A stretch of DNA of 64,000 nucleotides from Bradyrhizobium genosp. SA-3 (GTDB lineage Bacteria > Pseudomonadota > Alphaproteobacteria > Rhizobiales > Xanthobacteraceae): the NCBI RefSeq assembly GCF_004212635.1, contig NZ_PSRT01000008.1, forward strand, positions 35,732 to 99,731, given 5' to 3'. Numbering within the stretch: the first letter of the stretch is position 1; every line of letters begins with the position of its first letter. Both the position numbers and the translations under genes were made by a program. Under the pieces are notes generated by a model that had not been told where the DNA came from, ran no database searches, and saw only the letters and a program-made list of their open reading frames with translations. Below are positions 18,325-27,993 of the stretch, in pieces.

Positions 18325-19047
18325 TCAGTAGCGCGCGGCCGGGCTGGCCCAGTTGAAGCGGTAGTTGACGCCCGCCTTGAAGGTGTGGTCGTCGGTGGTG
18401 AAGTTGCCGGTGCCGACCAGCGGGCCCGCGGTGAAGTGAGCATCGCCAAAGTTGTAGTACTGGTACTCGGCCTTGGCCGACCAGTTCGGTGCGAACATGT
18501 ATTCGAGGCCGGCGCCGACGGTGTAACCGTTGCGGTGATCGCCATCGATGACGAAGCCGGTCGGCACGCCGCCGACCGTCACCTTCTCGTTGTTGTCCGA
18601 ATAGGCATAGCCGCCCTTCACGTAGAGGAGGCCCGGACCCCAGGTGTAGCCGACACGGCCGGTGATCGAGCCGAGCCCGCGCTGGTCGTTGGTGTAGGCG
18701 ACGCCGCCCGGGAACATCGCGCCGACGCTGCCGGAGAGCCAGGAATACTGGCCCTCGACGCCGACCACGAAGTTCGGGTTGAACTGCCAGTCCGCACCGA
18801 CCTGCACACCGCCGAGGAAACGGCCGTTGCCGTTGTTGCCGGTGGAGAGGCCGTTGAAATTGTTGTCGCTGGAGAACGCGCCGCCGACATGGCCACCGAT
18901 GTAGAAGCCGGTCCAATTGTAGATCGGCGCGACATAGGCAGGCGCGGGCGCCTTGTAATAGTTGCGATTGCCGAGATCGGCACCGACGGCCGGCGCGGCC
19001 ATGCCCACCACGAGCAGCGCAACGGTCCCAAACAAAATCTTCTTCAT
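18325..19047 (-). CDS. Outer-membrane beta-barrel protein (Omp31-like)
   Basis: A 240-residue exported protein. The signal peptide MKKILFGTVALLVVGMAAPAVGA is followed by an eight-strand barrel typical of the Omp31/Omp25 family abundant in Rhizobiales: YNWTGFYIGGHVGGAFS, LGGVQVGADWQFNP, GSITGRVGYTWGPGLLYVKGGYAY, GYTVGAGLEYMFAPNWSAKAEYQY, and a final VNYRFNW before the C-terminus. The extra residues after the last strand (ASPAARY) are slightly unusual, since the barrel normally ends in an aromatic residue. ATG 19047 has GGAG ten bases upstream. The gene is single, with its own terminator. It likely has a structural or permeability role. Confidence 0.9.
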   Translation of the reverse strand: MKKILFGTVALLVVGMAAPAVGADLGNRNYYKAPAPAYVAPIYNWTGFYIGGHVGGAFSSDNNFNGLSTGNNGNGRFLGGVQVGADWQFNPNFVVGVEGQYSWLSGSVGAMFPGGVAYTNDQRGLGSITGRVGYTWGPGLLYVKGGYAYSDNNEKVTVGGVPTGFVIDGDHRNGYTVGAGLEYMFAPNWSAKAEYQYYNFGDAHFTAGPLVGTGNFTTDDHTFKAGVNYRFNWASPAARY

Positions 19048-19272
19048 CGTCTTGAACTCCAACACATAAGGTCCCCGGCAGGCGCGCATTCCGCGCCGTC
19101 GTTGGTTTTGCAGATAGCTCGCTTTTGACGAAAATGCTGTCACATGCGTGGCACAGCGGCGCCCAACGTAACTTATTGGGCTGCAAATGATTTTCGTGCT
19201 TAATGCCGGCTTAAGAAATGCTGAAGGAAGGCTTAACTTCGCGCCTCGCAGGTAACTTGTGCGCGCCTCTTG

Positions 19273-19593
19273 TTAACCAAGACGCCGCCGCGCCTCGTCG
19301 CGCATCTGCGCGCGAAAGGCCGCACGCTTTGCCGGCCGGTCCTCCTCGCGCACGTCGTGACGATCGAAGATGTCGAACTTCTCCAGGATCGGATAGCGCT
19401 CGCTCGCCATCGCGAGCACGCGCAGCACTTTGGTCGCCGATGGTGTCGGACCGCTGACCTCCCAGCGCCGGATGGTGTCGGCGCCGCCCTTCTCCGGCAA
19501 TCCGCACAGTCTGGCCATGTCGGCCGCGGTGAGCTTGCGTTCGAGCGCATCGGAGAGATCAGCGCGGAGTTGCTTCAGTTCGGGGCCGGTCAT
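19273..19593 (-). CDS. Small helix-turn-helix protein
   Basis: About 106 residues from ATG 19593. The helix-turn-helix is visible in LTAADMARLCGLPEKGGADT followed by IRRWEVSG, like the DNA-binding half of XRE or MerR-like regulators. The remainder is charged and helical and has no obvious ligand domain. The frame stays open to a TTG at 19668 (25 extra residues), and neither start has a strong Shine-Dalgarno sequence, so the N-terminus is uncertain. The gene stands alone between the barrel protein and the spermidine-synthase-like gene. DNA binding is likely; targets unknown. Confidence 0.65.
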   Translation of the reverse strand: MTGPELKQLRADLSDALERKLTAADMARLCGLPEKGGADTIRRWEVSGPTPSATKVLRVLAMASERYPILEKFDIFDRHDVREEDRPAKRAAFRAQMRDEARRRLG

Positions 19594-19684
19594 GCTGCTT
19601 GTGCCGAATGGACGTCGAGCAGACTGCGCTAGGCGTGATTCGGGTTGATCCTGTGGCAATGTCAGCAAATGTATTGTCCTTCGG

Positions 19685-21909
19685 TCATTCCAGGTCGAGG
19701 AAGTAGCGCCATTCCGTCCCCATGTTGTCGTCGGTGATCGGCGTATTGCCTTTGGTGGCGGCCAGAAGCTGGGGACATTCCTCCACCATCGGACCGTCCT
19801 TGCGATAGTCGCTCATCAGCGTATCGAGCACGGCGCGATCGGCTTCGCTTCCGCCTGCGAATTTGGACTTGCCATCGATGCTGTAGCGCTCGAGGGTCTT
19901 GCGCCAGCGTCCATAATTCCAGTCGATCGGCGACTCCGACACCACCATGTGGTTGAGGAAGCGAGCGCCGTGGGCGAAGGCGGCGCAGGCGGTGCGCTGG
20001 GCGCGCCGCGAATTGGTGGTGTTGTAGAAATAGATGCCGCCTTTGTTAAGATGCTGCTTCACCATCGCCAGGAACTCGGACGACAGCAGATTGGTGGTGT
20101 TGGCTCGAAAATGCCAGGTGGTGTTGGAGACGACGGCGTCGAAGCGCGCCTCAGGATGATGGCCAAGCCAGCGGCGGCCGTCGTCCTCGATGATTCGGAC
20201 CTTGGGATTGGCGAGAATCGATTTGACTTCGTCTTGCGCTGCGATGATCTGGAGATAGCCGCGGTTGATCTCCACGATGGTGAGCGAGGCGACATCGGGG
20301 TTGTTGGCGATGACCTGAGCCCAGGATCCGGAAGCAAGTCCGATCATCAGCACGTCGCGCGGCGCACCGTGAAAGAGGCTCAGCGCATAGGGGCGCACGA
20401 TGACGTTGCGGTCATGCTTGAGATCGGTATTGAAGCAGCCGTCATACATGCCGTTGCCGGACACGGTGCCCTCGGTGTCGACGGTGATGATGCCGCTGTG
20501 GTTTTCCACGACCTGTACGAAATCCTGGTTTGCAGCCGACTTGCTTTGAAGGTTCTCCAGCAGCCGTTGTGCGAACAGGGCGTTGGCGGCGATGCCGAGG
20601 ACGAGCACCGTGCCCGCGATGGCGCCGAAGCGCAGGCGTTCCCGCAGCGCCGCCGGATACGAGAAGGCGAGCACCATGGCGCAGAGCGTTCCCGCGATCA
20701 GCAGCAGCACGGCAATCTGCTTCAGGCCGAGATGGTCCGTCAGCACGAAGCCGGTCAGCACAGCGCCGCTGGCGCAGCCAATGATGTTGGAGAAATAGAG
20801 CAGTGCGGTCTGCTGGCCCGCGCGCGCGTCGGCCGCGATGCCAAACTGGGACAGATAGGGCAGCAACGCGCCCCATTGCCGGGCGATCAGATAGGTCATG
20901 ATCACCGCATTGAACATCAAGGCGAGGACGTTTGACGCCAGCTGCGTCATCAGCGGTAGGAACGCGGCGGCGAATCCATTGGCCCAGACGAGGTCCATCG
21001 CGGCGTGCGCAATTGCCTCCCGCGCGGACCGCGTGGCGCAGATCTGCCCGGCGCGCCGCGCTCCGACCGCGACACCGATCAGGAAGCTGCCCAACGTGAT
21101 CGCGAAGGCAAGCGAGCTCGAACCCGAGGCGAAGGAGATGGTGCGGAAGAGATAGATCTCGTAGGACAGCGCGATGAAGCCGCCGGCAGCCGCCATCGTG
21201 GCGACGAAACCCATGCGAAGAACGGGGGCCGCCGTGCGGTGGATGGCGGGCTTCGGCGCGGGGGCAGCCGGCGCACCGCCCAGAACGTGTGCCGCGACGC
21301 GCCGACGCCAACCGCAATGTTGATTCCCGCCGCGATCATGACCGCGCCCTGCATGCCGGCGAAGGGAAAGATGAGCACGGCCGAAATCAGGCAGGCGGCG
21401 CCTGCGCCGAGGGTATTGACGAAATAGAGTGTGCCGACCGAGCTGCCGATCTCGCCGGACATCCTGACGAGGTACGAGACGAGGATTGGTAGGGTGGCGC
21501 CCATCAAGAGTGTCGGCAGCAGCACCAGCAGCAGATTGATGATGGCGATCGCCGGCAATGACATGTCGGCGGTGACGCGGCCGACGAGGTCGAAGACTCC
21601 GAGCGAGACCAGGCCGAAGGCGGCGGTCGCGAGCTCGATGATCCCGAGCAGCAAGAGCGGGTTGACGCTGCCGCGTTTCGACAGCCAGCCACCGGCGAGG
21701 CTTCCGAGTCCGAGGCCCAGCATGAACGCCGTGACGACAATGGTCACCGATTCCGTGTTGACGCCGAATATCCGGAACAGGCTGCGCTGCCAGGTGAGCT
21801 GGTAGATCAGCGCCGGGAAGCCGGAGAAGAAGAACAGGATGCAAAGGAGGCGGATTCGCGCCGGCATGGCAGCTTGGGACGGGGCCGCAGGCAGCTCGAC
21901 AGTCGTCAT
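19685..21909 (-). pseudogene. Fused membrane protein/spermidine synthase-like methyltransferase, apparently frameshifted
   Basis: With one base restored this is a 741-residue protein starting at ATG 21909 (AGGGA upstream). About 450 residues of multi-TM membrane domain (FSGFPALIYQLTWQRSLFRI; NTLGAGAACLISA; LSYEIYLFRTISF; FSNIIGCASGAVLTGF) precede a soluble spermidine-synthase-like Rossmann domain (VLMIGLASGSWAQVI; LTIVEINRGYLQ; RIIEDDGRRWL; FDAVVSNTTWHFRA). The aminopropyl-transfer residues are not obviously kept, so a true polyamine role is doubtful. The frame breaks near 21270-21290, between GVGASRHTFW and GGAPAAPAPKPA; loss of one G from a run (tgggg to tggg) explains it. It may be a sequencing error rather than a dead gene. 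Confidence 0.75.
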
Positions 21910-22218
21910 CTCCGGTTCCCTATTTTGAATGGACAACCTAGGGAGGAAAGGTAAGCAAAGATTGCTGTGAGTTGCGCAAACCGTCGGAATGCCAAAGTTC
22001 GTGCCAAGATTGGCGGACAGGGTTAAGCGAACGCCAATGTGCCATTTCGGGCGAGGTTCCCGTAGAAAATACGAGAGAGGAGAGGTGCCGGGATTCCTCA
22101 TCTGACGTCCGGCCAGCAAGCTGCTTGCGCAGCCCGCCGCTGGGCGGCACCTTGAACCCCGTTCGGCGTTGTAGGGTTGGCCTGTGGCACTGCTGCGCCG
22201 CAGACGGAGCGATCAGCC
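21910..22218. other. 309-bp divergent intergenic region with no recognised feature
   Basis: Lies between the start of the spermidine-synthase-like gene (minus) and a small exported protein (plus). I see no convincing coding frame or regulator box. It presumably holds both promoters. Confidence 0.5.
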
Positions 22219-22503
22219 ATGACAAGCATCAAACTCGCCATTACCGCACTCATCACGACCGGGCTGCTTGCCGCGCCTTTCGCGGCTGAGGCGAAAAAGG
22301 TCCGGGCGAGCCGGCATTACAGCACCGGTGTGGTGGCGCCGACCTATGGCGGTGCCGGAACGCCGGCAGCGCAGCCGAGGGCGTCCTACGGGTCATCCGG
22401 ACAGACGGTCGGCACCGTCACGGCGCCGTCGGTCGGCTCGTACAATTGGCCGTCGGTCGGCGTGACCAACTCGGTCCCCACCTGGAGCAACACCACCAGA
22501 TAG
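22219..22503 (+). CDS. Small exported protein of unknown function
   Basis: A 94-residue protein. MTSIKLAITALITTGLLAAP plus FAAEA is a clear Sec signal peptide with a likely cut after residue 25. The mature part is short, basic at the start (KKVRASRHY), then rich in Gly, Ser, Thr, Pro and Val with no cysteine, and looks disordered. ATG 22219 has GGAG upstream; the frame is open further but without homology features. It ends 11 bp before the stop of the convergent AEC carrier gene. No family recognised. Confidence 0.65.
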   Translation: MTSIKLAITALITTGLLAAPFAAEAKKVRASRHYSTGVVAPTYGGAGTPAAQPRASYGSSGQTVGTVTAPSVGSYNWPSVGVTNSVPTWSNTTR

Positions 22504-22514
22504 ACCGATGCCGA

Positions 22515-23453
22515 TCAGCGTGTGCCGGTCGCGAGGCCGGAGAGCAGATAGAGCACGACCAGCAACGTTGCGACCGACAGCATCGTCGTGATCGAGACCG
22601 TGGCCGCAACCAGCTTCTCCTCGACCTTGTGCTCGTGCGCGAGGACGTACACGGTTTTCGCCGTCGGCACGGCCGCGCAGACGATCGCCGCGACCATGTA
22701 GAGAGGATCGAGGCCTAAGAGCACACAAAGCCCGTAGACGATCAGAGGCATGACCACCAGTTTCACCGCCGCGAGCGCAAACGATGCCTTCAGGTTGGAT
22801 CGCAGGCCCTCGACGGACAAACCAAGTCCGATGGCAAACAGCGCGGACGGCGTGAGCGCGGCAGCGATCATGTTCAGATAGGTCGCGACCGGCGCCGGAA
22901 TCGGCAAGCCCGTGATCGCCCACACCAGACCAATAAGCGTCGACAGCACCATCGGATTGAGCAGGATCTGCTTCGCCAGTCCCGTGGGATGCGCGGACCC
23001 GTGCGGGTCGCATCCTTCCAGCAGGATGACCGTGATCGGAAACATCACGGCGGCCACGAACACTGTCGCCACCGCGGCGGGCAGGACGGCGGACTGGCCG
23101 TAGATCGCGTGCAGGATCGGCAGCGCGACGAACCCGGTGTTGGTCATCGCCGCCGCCATCCCATGGATGGTACTGCTGGCGAGATCGTGTTTGCCACCCG
23201 CGCGGACCGCCAGGAACACCAGCGCGAAGCAGATCAGTGAGCCGCCGCCGAATGCGAGCAGGAAGCGCCATTCCAGCAGATTGCGGGCCGGCTCCTGCGC
23301 GATCGTGACGATCAGCAGCGCCGGCATCGCCACGTTGTAGGCAAAGTGCACCAGGGCATCGGCAAGCGAGCGGGAGAGGTAGCCGAGCTCGCCGGCGAGC
23401 CAACCGGTGACGATGATCGCGAATACGGGAAGAACGAGGCTGGCGACCTCCAT
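22515..23453 (-). CDS. AEC-family transporter (auxin efflux carrier-like)
   Basis: A 312-residue integral membrane protein with about ten TM helices in two five-helix halves, typical of the AEC family. Landmarks are LPVFAIIVTGWLAG at the N-terminus, MAAAMTNTGFVALPILHAIYG in the centre with the N-T-G-F motif, and FAIGLGLSVEG near the start of the second half. Bacterial AEC proteins carry small organic acids such as malate or malonate; the plant auxin name does not imply auxin transport here. No regulator or metabolic gene is linked, so the substrate cannot be guessed. Confidence 0.88.
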   Translation of the reverse strand: MEVASLVLPVFAIIVTGWLAGELGYLSRSLADALVHFAYNVAMPALLIVTIAQEPARNLLEWRFLLAFGGGSLICFALVFLAVRAGGKHDLASSTIHGMAAAMTNTGFVALPILHAIYGQSAVLPAAVATVFVAAVMFPITVILLEGCDPHGSAHPTGLAKQILLNPMVLSTLIGLVWAITGLPIPAPVATYLNMIAAALTPSALFAIGLGLSVEGLRSNLKASFALAAVKLVVMPLIVYGLCVLLGLDPLYMVAAIVCAAVPTAKTVYVLAHEHKVEEKLVAATVSITTMLSVATLLVVLYLLSGLATGTR

Positions 23454-23578
23454 CCGACTTCCCCCCTCATTGCCAAACGGCAGCGAGGTTAGCCCGGCGA
23501 TGGTTTGTCGTCACTGAGTGATTTGATCGACCCGACCCGAGTGATCGTTCAAGTCGCAAAGGACGAGGATCTTCCTCG

Positions 23579-23788
23579 CTAGATTCCCCTGCCGCCCTGC
23601 TTCCCGATCACGCAACGCCATGCCGCCAGGCGCTCAGCCGGATGCTGATTCATCCAGTCGGCGAGCTGCGGTGCGCCCATCAGGCAGGACTGCACCGAGA
23701 CCTCAGCAAAATCGGAAGTGGTCACGATCTGCTCGTGACAATTGGTCGGAGTCGCGAGGCTGCAAAGCACGGCGATGATCTTGATCAC
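23579..23788 (-). CDS. Small conserved-looking protein, possibly exported
   Basis: A 69-residue protein, MIKIIAVLCSLATPTNCHEQ at the N-terminus, which may be a short signal or membrane segment. Three cysteines follow (C17, C35, C59), with WMNQHPAERLAAWRCVIGK near the C-terminus. Its start overlaps the stop of the upstream small gene by 4 bp (ATGA), which implies translational coupling and supports both being real. Paralogues with this C-terminal pattern are familiar from Bradyrhizobium as hypothetical proteins. Function unknown. Confidence 0.6.
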   Translation of the reverse strand: MIKIIAVLCSLATPTNCHEQIVTTSDFAEVSVQSCLMGAPQLADWMNQHPAERLAAWRCVIGKQGGRGI

Positions 23789-23958
23789 GAGAGCTTACTC
23801 CGATCGCCGCCGGTGATCGTGCGGCCCGTTGCTCTATCCTGCCCGTCGCTGGCCGGATCGGATGGTGGGAAGATGCTGTCGTAGATCGCGCGTGCCTCCT
23901 GAATGAGGCGCACGCGCTCGCGCTCAGATCTCGAGACAAATCGAATAACTTCGCCCAT
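23785..23958 (-). CDS. Small hypothetical protein coupled to the next gene
   Basis: A 57-residue protein starting MGEVIRFVSRSERERVRLIQ, helical and very basic in the first half. GGAG precedes the ATG at 23958. Its stop overlaps the start of the following 69-residue gene by 4 bp. The frame stays open upstream to 24138, but that part has no supporting start signal. Function unknown. Confidence 0.55.
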   Translation of the reverse strand: MGEVIRFVSRSERERVRLIQEARAIYDSIFPPSDPASDGQDRATGRTITGGDRSKLS

Positions 23959-24317
23959 GTTGGCTCCGATTATCAGTGGGCAAGCAGGCCATGAGATGAC
24001 GATGATCATCCAATCAGCATCTATGGCGCCGCCCTCGACTTCGAAACGGCGTGCCCGTTCACGACGGAATAAAAAGCTCGTGACCGCGCCGGCGTCCCAA
24101 CGTCGGGTGTTCTTGTGCCAGGTTCTGAGGCTGTTCACTGCCTTCTATCGCGCGACTGCAACTAACGCGCGAACGAATGCCGGTGACAGCTTACTCTTGC
24201 CGTCATCGGCAAGGCAGTCTCGCGAAGCAAATGCTGATCGAGCGAATTTGTTTCGCCCGTATCAAGTGCAAGTTTTTGGAACAATCTTGCGGTTCGAAGA
24301 AACTGGGCGACCGTCGC
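23959..24317. other. 359-bp intergenic region, nothing recognised
   Basis: It lies upstream of the two small coupled genes and downstream of the peptide ABC operon's last gene. Open frames here lack start signals and homology features. No palindrome of the dispersed families is present. Confidence 0.45.
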
Positions 24318-25937
24318 TCACGCTGCCGGCGCGCGCTCCTTCCGCCCCGGCACCGCCGCCAGCAGTTCACGCGTATAGGCATGTTCGGGCGCGGCGAACA
24401 ACTGCGCGGTCGGCTTGAGCTCGACGATGGCGCCGCGCTGCATCACCGCGATGCGGTCGCAGATCTGGGCGGCGACGCGCAGATCGTGAGTGATGAACAG
24501 CATCGAGAGGCCGAGGCGCGCCTTGAGGTCTTCGAGCAGCTTCAACACCTGCGCCTGCACGGAGACGTCGAGCGCGGAGACGGCTTCGTCGGCGACGATG
24601 ATCTCGGGCTCGAGCGCGAGTGCGCGCGCAATGCCGATGCGCTGGCGCTGGCCGCCGGAGAATTCATGCGGGTAGCGCTCGAGCGCGCCGGCGTCGAGGC
24701 CAACCATCTTGAGGAGATCGCGGGCCCGGTCGAATGCGACCTTCGGATCAGTGCCGGCCGCGATCGGGCCGTCGGCGATGATGTGGCCGATCTTGCGGCG
24801 CGGATTGAGCGAGGCGAACGGATCCTGAAAGATCATCTGGATGCGATGGCGCTCGGCGCGTAGCGCCTTGCCCGTCAGAGAAGTGAGGTCGGTCTCGCCG
24901 ATTCGCACCGTGCCGCGGTCGGCCTCGATCAGCCGCATTACGAGCCGCGCGACCGATGACTTGCCGGAGCCGGATTCGCCGACGAGGCCGAGCGTCTCGC
25001 CCTTGAGGATGTTGAAATTGACCTCGCGCGCGGCATCGACGCGGCGGTCCTGGCGAAACCAGCCGCCCGAGGTGACATAGGTCTTGTCCAGCCCGATCAC
25101 CTCGACAGCCCGGGCATGATCGTCGAGAGGCTCGCGCACCGGCGGGTCCATCGATGGCACGGCGGCGAGCAACGCCTTGGTGTAGTCGTGCTGCGGTTCG
25201 CTGAAGACGGCTGAGGCCGAGCCTTCCTCCACGACCTTGCCATGGCGCAGCACCACGACCTGGTCGGCGATGTCGGCGACCACCCCGAAATCATGGGTGA
25301 TGAACATCACCGCCATGTTGCGATTGCGCTGGAGGTTGCGGATCAGTTTCAGGATCTGCGCCTGCGTGGTGACGTCGAGCGCGGTGGTCGGCTCGTCCGC
25401 GACCAGCACGGCGGGCTCGAGCGCGAGCGCCATCGCGATCATGGCGCGCTGGCGCTGGCCGCCGGAGAGCTGGTGCGGATAGGCGCGCACGATGCGCTCG
25501 GGGTCGGGCAGGCCGACCTCACGCGCCAATGCGAGCGCTCTCGCGCGCCGTTCCTTGGGCGTGAGCAGGCCGTGCGCCTCGAACATCTCGGCCATCTGGT
25601 CGCCGATCCGCATCAATGGATTGAGCGCGGTCATCGGCTCCTGGAAGATCATCGCGAGCCTGCGGCCGCGCAGATCGCGCCAGCCGTCGTCGTCCAGCTT
25701 GAGCAAGTCGCGGCCTTCGAACTGGATCTCGCCGGAGCCGATGGACACTGTGTCCGGCAACAGGCCCATCAGCGCATGCGCGCACATCGACTTGCCGGAG
25801 CCGGATTCGCCGACGACGCAGACGATCTTGCCGGGCCGCAGATCGAGCGACACGCCATCGACGGCGAACGGACGCTCGGCGCCCTTGGGCAGCGCGATCC
25901 TCAGGTTCTTGATGGAGACGGCGGGCGGTGCGGTCAT
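24318..25937 (-). CDS. Peptide/nickel-type ABC transporter, fused double ATPase
   Basis: A 539-residue protein with two complete ABC ATPase domains, equivalent to DppD and DppF joined. Each has a P-loop (GESGSGKSMCAHALMG and GESGSGKSSVARLVMR), an LSGGQRQR or FSGGQRQR signature, and a Walker B (VLVADEPTTALD; IIVADEAVSALD). It powers import through the two permeases encoded 2 bp upstream. The domain link carries the extra C-terminal segment (EYxxPxHxYTxxLLAAVP pattern) typical of the oligopeptide family. It is the last gene of the operon. Confidence 0.93.
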   Translation of the reverse strand: MTAPPAVSIKNLRIALPKGAERPFAVDGVSLDLRPGKIVCVVGESGSGKSMCAHALMGLLPDTVSIGSGEIQFEGRDLLKLDDDGWRDLRGRRLAMIFQEPMTALNPLMRIGDQMAEMFEAHGLLTPKERRARALALAREVGLPDPERIVRAYPHQLSGGQRQRAMIAMALALEPAVLVADEPTTALDVTTQAQILKLIRNLQRNRNMAVMFITHDFGVVADIADQVVVLRHGKVVEEGSASAVFSEPQHDYTKALLAAVPSMDPPVREPLDDHARAVEVIGLDKTYVTSGGWFRQDRRVDAAREVNFNILKGETLGLVGESGSGKSSVARLVMRLIEADRGTVRIGETDLTSLTGKALRAERHRIQMIFQDPFASLNPRRKIGHIIADGPIAAGTDPKVAFDRARDLLKMVGLDAGALERYPHEFSGGQRQRIGIARALALEPEIIVADEAVSALDVSVQAQVLKLLEDLKARLGLSMLFITHDLRVAAQICDRIAVMQRGAIVELKPTAQLFAAPEHAYTRELLAAVPGRKERAPAA

Positions 25938-25939
25938 CG

Positions 25940-26779
25940 TCAGCGTCCCTCCCGCGACAGGCGTGGATTGAGGGCGTCGTTGAGGCCTTCGCCGATCAAA
26001 TTGAGGCCGAGCACCGAGATCAGGATGGCGACGCCGGGAAACACAGTGATCCACCAGGCCTGGCGGATCACGGTGCGGCCGGCGCCGACCATGTAGCCCC
26101 AGGAGATCAGATTGGGATCGCCGAGGCCAAGGAACGACAGCGAGGATTCCAGGAGGATCGCGGTCGCCACCATCAGCGAGGCCAGCACGATCACGGGCGA
26201 CAGCGCGTTCGGCAGGATCTCGCGCAGGATGATCCAGGTGTTGCTCTGTCCGGTGACCACCGCGGCCTGGACATACTCGCGCGTGCGCAGCGACAGCACC
26301 TCGCCGCGTACGAGGCGGGCGACCGGCGGCCAGCTCACCACCGCGATCGATGCCACGATCGAATAGATCGAGGGCTGCAGGATCGCGACCAGCACGATCG
26401 CGAGCGCGAAGCTCGGAATGGTCTGGAAGAACTCGGTGAAGCGCATCAAGGCGTCGTCAACCTTGCCGCCGAAATAGCCGGCCATGGCGCCGATCGGCAC
26501 GCCGACGACCAGCGCGACCAATGTAGAGACCAAACCGACCAGCAGCGAGACGCGGGCACCAAAGATCATGCCGGCGAACACGTCGCGGCCGAGCGCGTCG
26601 GTGCCGAGCGGCACGGTCGACAGCGTGAAGGGCGGCAGGAACGGCCGCTGCACCATGCGCCAGGGCGAGTTCGGGAACAACATCGGCCCGAACACCGCGA
26701 CCGAGATCGCAAGCAGCAGGATGACGAACCCGATGACGCCGCTCGGGCTCTTCAGCATCGATTTCCAGAACTGTTTCAT
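25940..26779 (-). CDS. Peptide/nickel-type ABC transporter permease (DppC-like)
   Basis: A 279-residue inner-membrane permease. It has an N-terminal TM helix, then a PLGTDALGRDVFAGMIFGAR segment and the EAA-type loop (YVQAAVVTGQSNTWIILREILPN as parts), as in DppC/OppC. ATG 26779 overlaps the previous permease stop by 4 bp (ATGA), indicating coupling, and only 2 bp separate it from the ATPase gene. It forms the channel with the upstream permease. Confidence 0.93.
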   Translation of the reverse strand: MKQFWKSMLKSPSGVIGFVILLLAISVAVFGPMLFPNSPWRMVQRPFLPPFTLSTVPLGTDALGRDVFAGMIFGARVSLLVGLVSTLVALVVGVPIGAMAGYFGGKVDDALMRFTEFFQTIPSFALAIVLVAILQPSIYSIVASIAVVSWPPVARLVRGEVLSLRTREYVQAAVVTGQSNTWIILREILPNALSPVIVLASLMVATAILLESSLSFLGLGDPNLISWGYMVGAGRTVIRQAWWITVFPGVAILISVLGLNLIGEGLNDALNPRLSREGR

Positions 26780-27747
26780 GAGGCGAATTCGATGCGCGGA
26801 TCGACCAGGCGGTAGACCAGGTCGGTGATGAGGTTGAAGATCAGCACCATGGCGGAGCAGATCACGAAGACGCCGAGCAGCAGGTTGTAGTCGCGCTGGA
26901 GCAGCGCGTCGTACATCAGCCGTCCGATGCCGGGCCAGGCGAACACGGTCTCGGTGATGACGGCGCCGCCGATCAGGGTGCCGGAATGCACGCCGGCGAG
27001 CGTCACGACGGGGAGCAGCGCATTGCGCAGCACGTGGCGGCGCTGGATCACGGCATCGGACAGGCCTTTGGCACGCGCGGTCTTGACGAAGTCGAGCCGC
27101 TTCACCTCGAGCATCGAGGCGCGCGTCATGCGGGTGTAGGTCGCCATGAAGAACAGCCCGAGCGTCATCGCCGGCATGATCAGGTGTTTTGCGACGTCGA
27201 CCGCGTGGGCGAGGCCAGTGAGATTGGCGCCGACCGTCTCGTAGCCGAAGCTCGGCAGCCAATCCATGGTGACCGAGAACAGCAGGATCCCCATCAGCGC
27301 CACCCAGAAGATCGGCATGGCGTAGAAGATCAGCGCGAACACCGTGATGGCCGTGTCGAGGAAGGTTCCGGCAAAGCGCGCGGCGAAGGTGCCGAAGAGA
27401 ATGCCGAGCATGAGCGAGATCGCAAATGCCGTCAGCGTCAGCAGCAGCGTCGCCGGCAGCCGTTCGCCAATCAGCTTTGCGACCGGCGCCTGCTGGCGGA
27501 AGGAGAAGCCGAGGTCGAACGTCACGACGCCCTTGACGTAGATGAAGAGTTGCTCGGGCAGCGGCTTGTCGAGGCCGAACTTTTCCCTGAGCTGCTTGAC
27601 GAAGACCTGGTCACTGGCCCCGGCTTCGCCCGCCATCACGACCGCGGGGTCGCCGGGCGCAAGCCGGATCAGGAAGAAATTGAGGACAACGATCGCGAGC
27701 AGGACGATCACGCCCTTCAGGACACGCTGAGCGACGAAAGAGAGCAT
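26776..27747 (-). CDS. Peptide/nickel-type ABC transporter permease (DppB-like)
   Basis: A 323-residue permease of the DppB/OppB type. It begins with MLSFVAQRVLKGVIVLLAIV and LNFFLIRLAPGDPA, and includes the EAA loop region FVKTARAKGLSDAVIQRRHVL and a C-terminal LVYRLVDPRIEF. The ATG at 27747 gives the canonical N-terminus but has a weak ribosome site. An in-frame GTG at 27789 has a better GGGAG and would add 14 residues, although that site lies at the edge of a palindromic repeat. Confidence 0.9.
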   Translation of the reverse strand: MLSFVAQRVLKGVIVLLAIVVLNFFLIRLAPGDPAVVMAGEAGASDQVFVKQLREKFGLDKPLPEQLFIYVKGVVTFDLGFSFRQQAPVAKLIGERLPATLLLTLTAFAISLMLGILFGTFAARFAGTFLDTAITVFALIFYAMPIFWVALMGILLFSVTMDWLPSFGYETVGANLTGLAHAVDVAKHLIMPAMTLGLFFMATYTRMTRASMLEVKRLDFVKTARAKGLSDAVIQRRHVLRNALLPVVTLAGVHSGTLIGGAVITETVFAWPGIGRLMYDALLQRDYNLLLGVFVICSAMVLIFNLITDLVYRLVDPRIEFAS

Positions 27748-27797
27748 CTTAGATGGCGATCGGATCAGGTTGAACGCAGCCAGAATCACGGTGCGCT

Positions 27798-27921
27798 CCC
27801 TCTCCCGCTTGCGGGAGAGGGCAGGGGAGAGGGTATTTCCGCAGAGAGGACGCCAAGAGGAGAAAGCCCTCTCCCGCCGCGCTCTGCGAGCGCGTCGACC
27901 TCCCCCGCAAGCGGGGGAGGT
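27798..27921. repeat. RIME-like palindromic repeat within the peptide ABC operon
   Basis: A hairpin at 27798-27821 (ccctctcccgc...gcgggagaggg) is echoed by a second at 27899-27920 (cctcccccgcaagcgggggagg), and the two are mutually complementary. The element lies between the binding-protein gene and the permease gene, and may lower expression of the downstream genes relative to the binding protein. Confidence 0.7.
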
Positions 27922-27993
27922 GCAGCGAGTTTGCGGCTCGATCGGAGGTCATGTGGCGAGAGCCATGGCAGAAAGATCAGACGCGAATTGTAA

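Noticed and set aside
23959..24418. Open frames in the gap beside the peptide ABC ATPase
   Set aside because: They lack start signals, run antisense into the ATPase gene and show no family motif.
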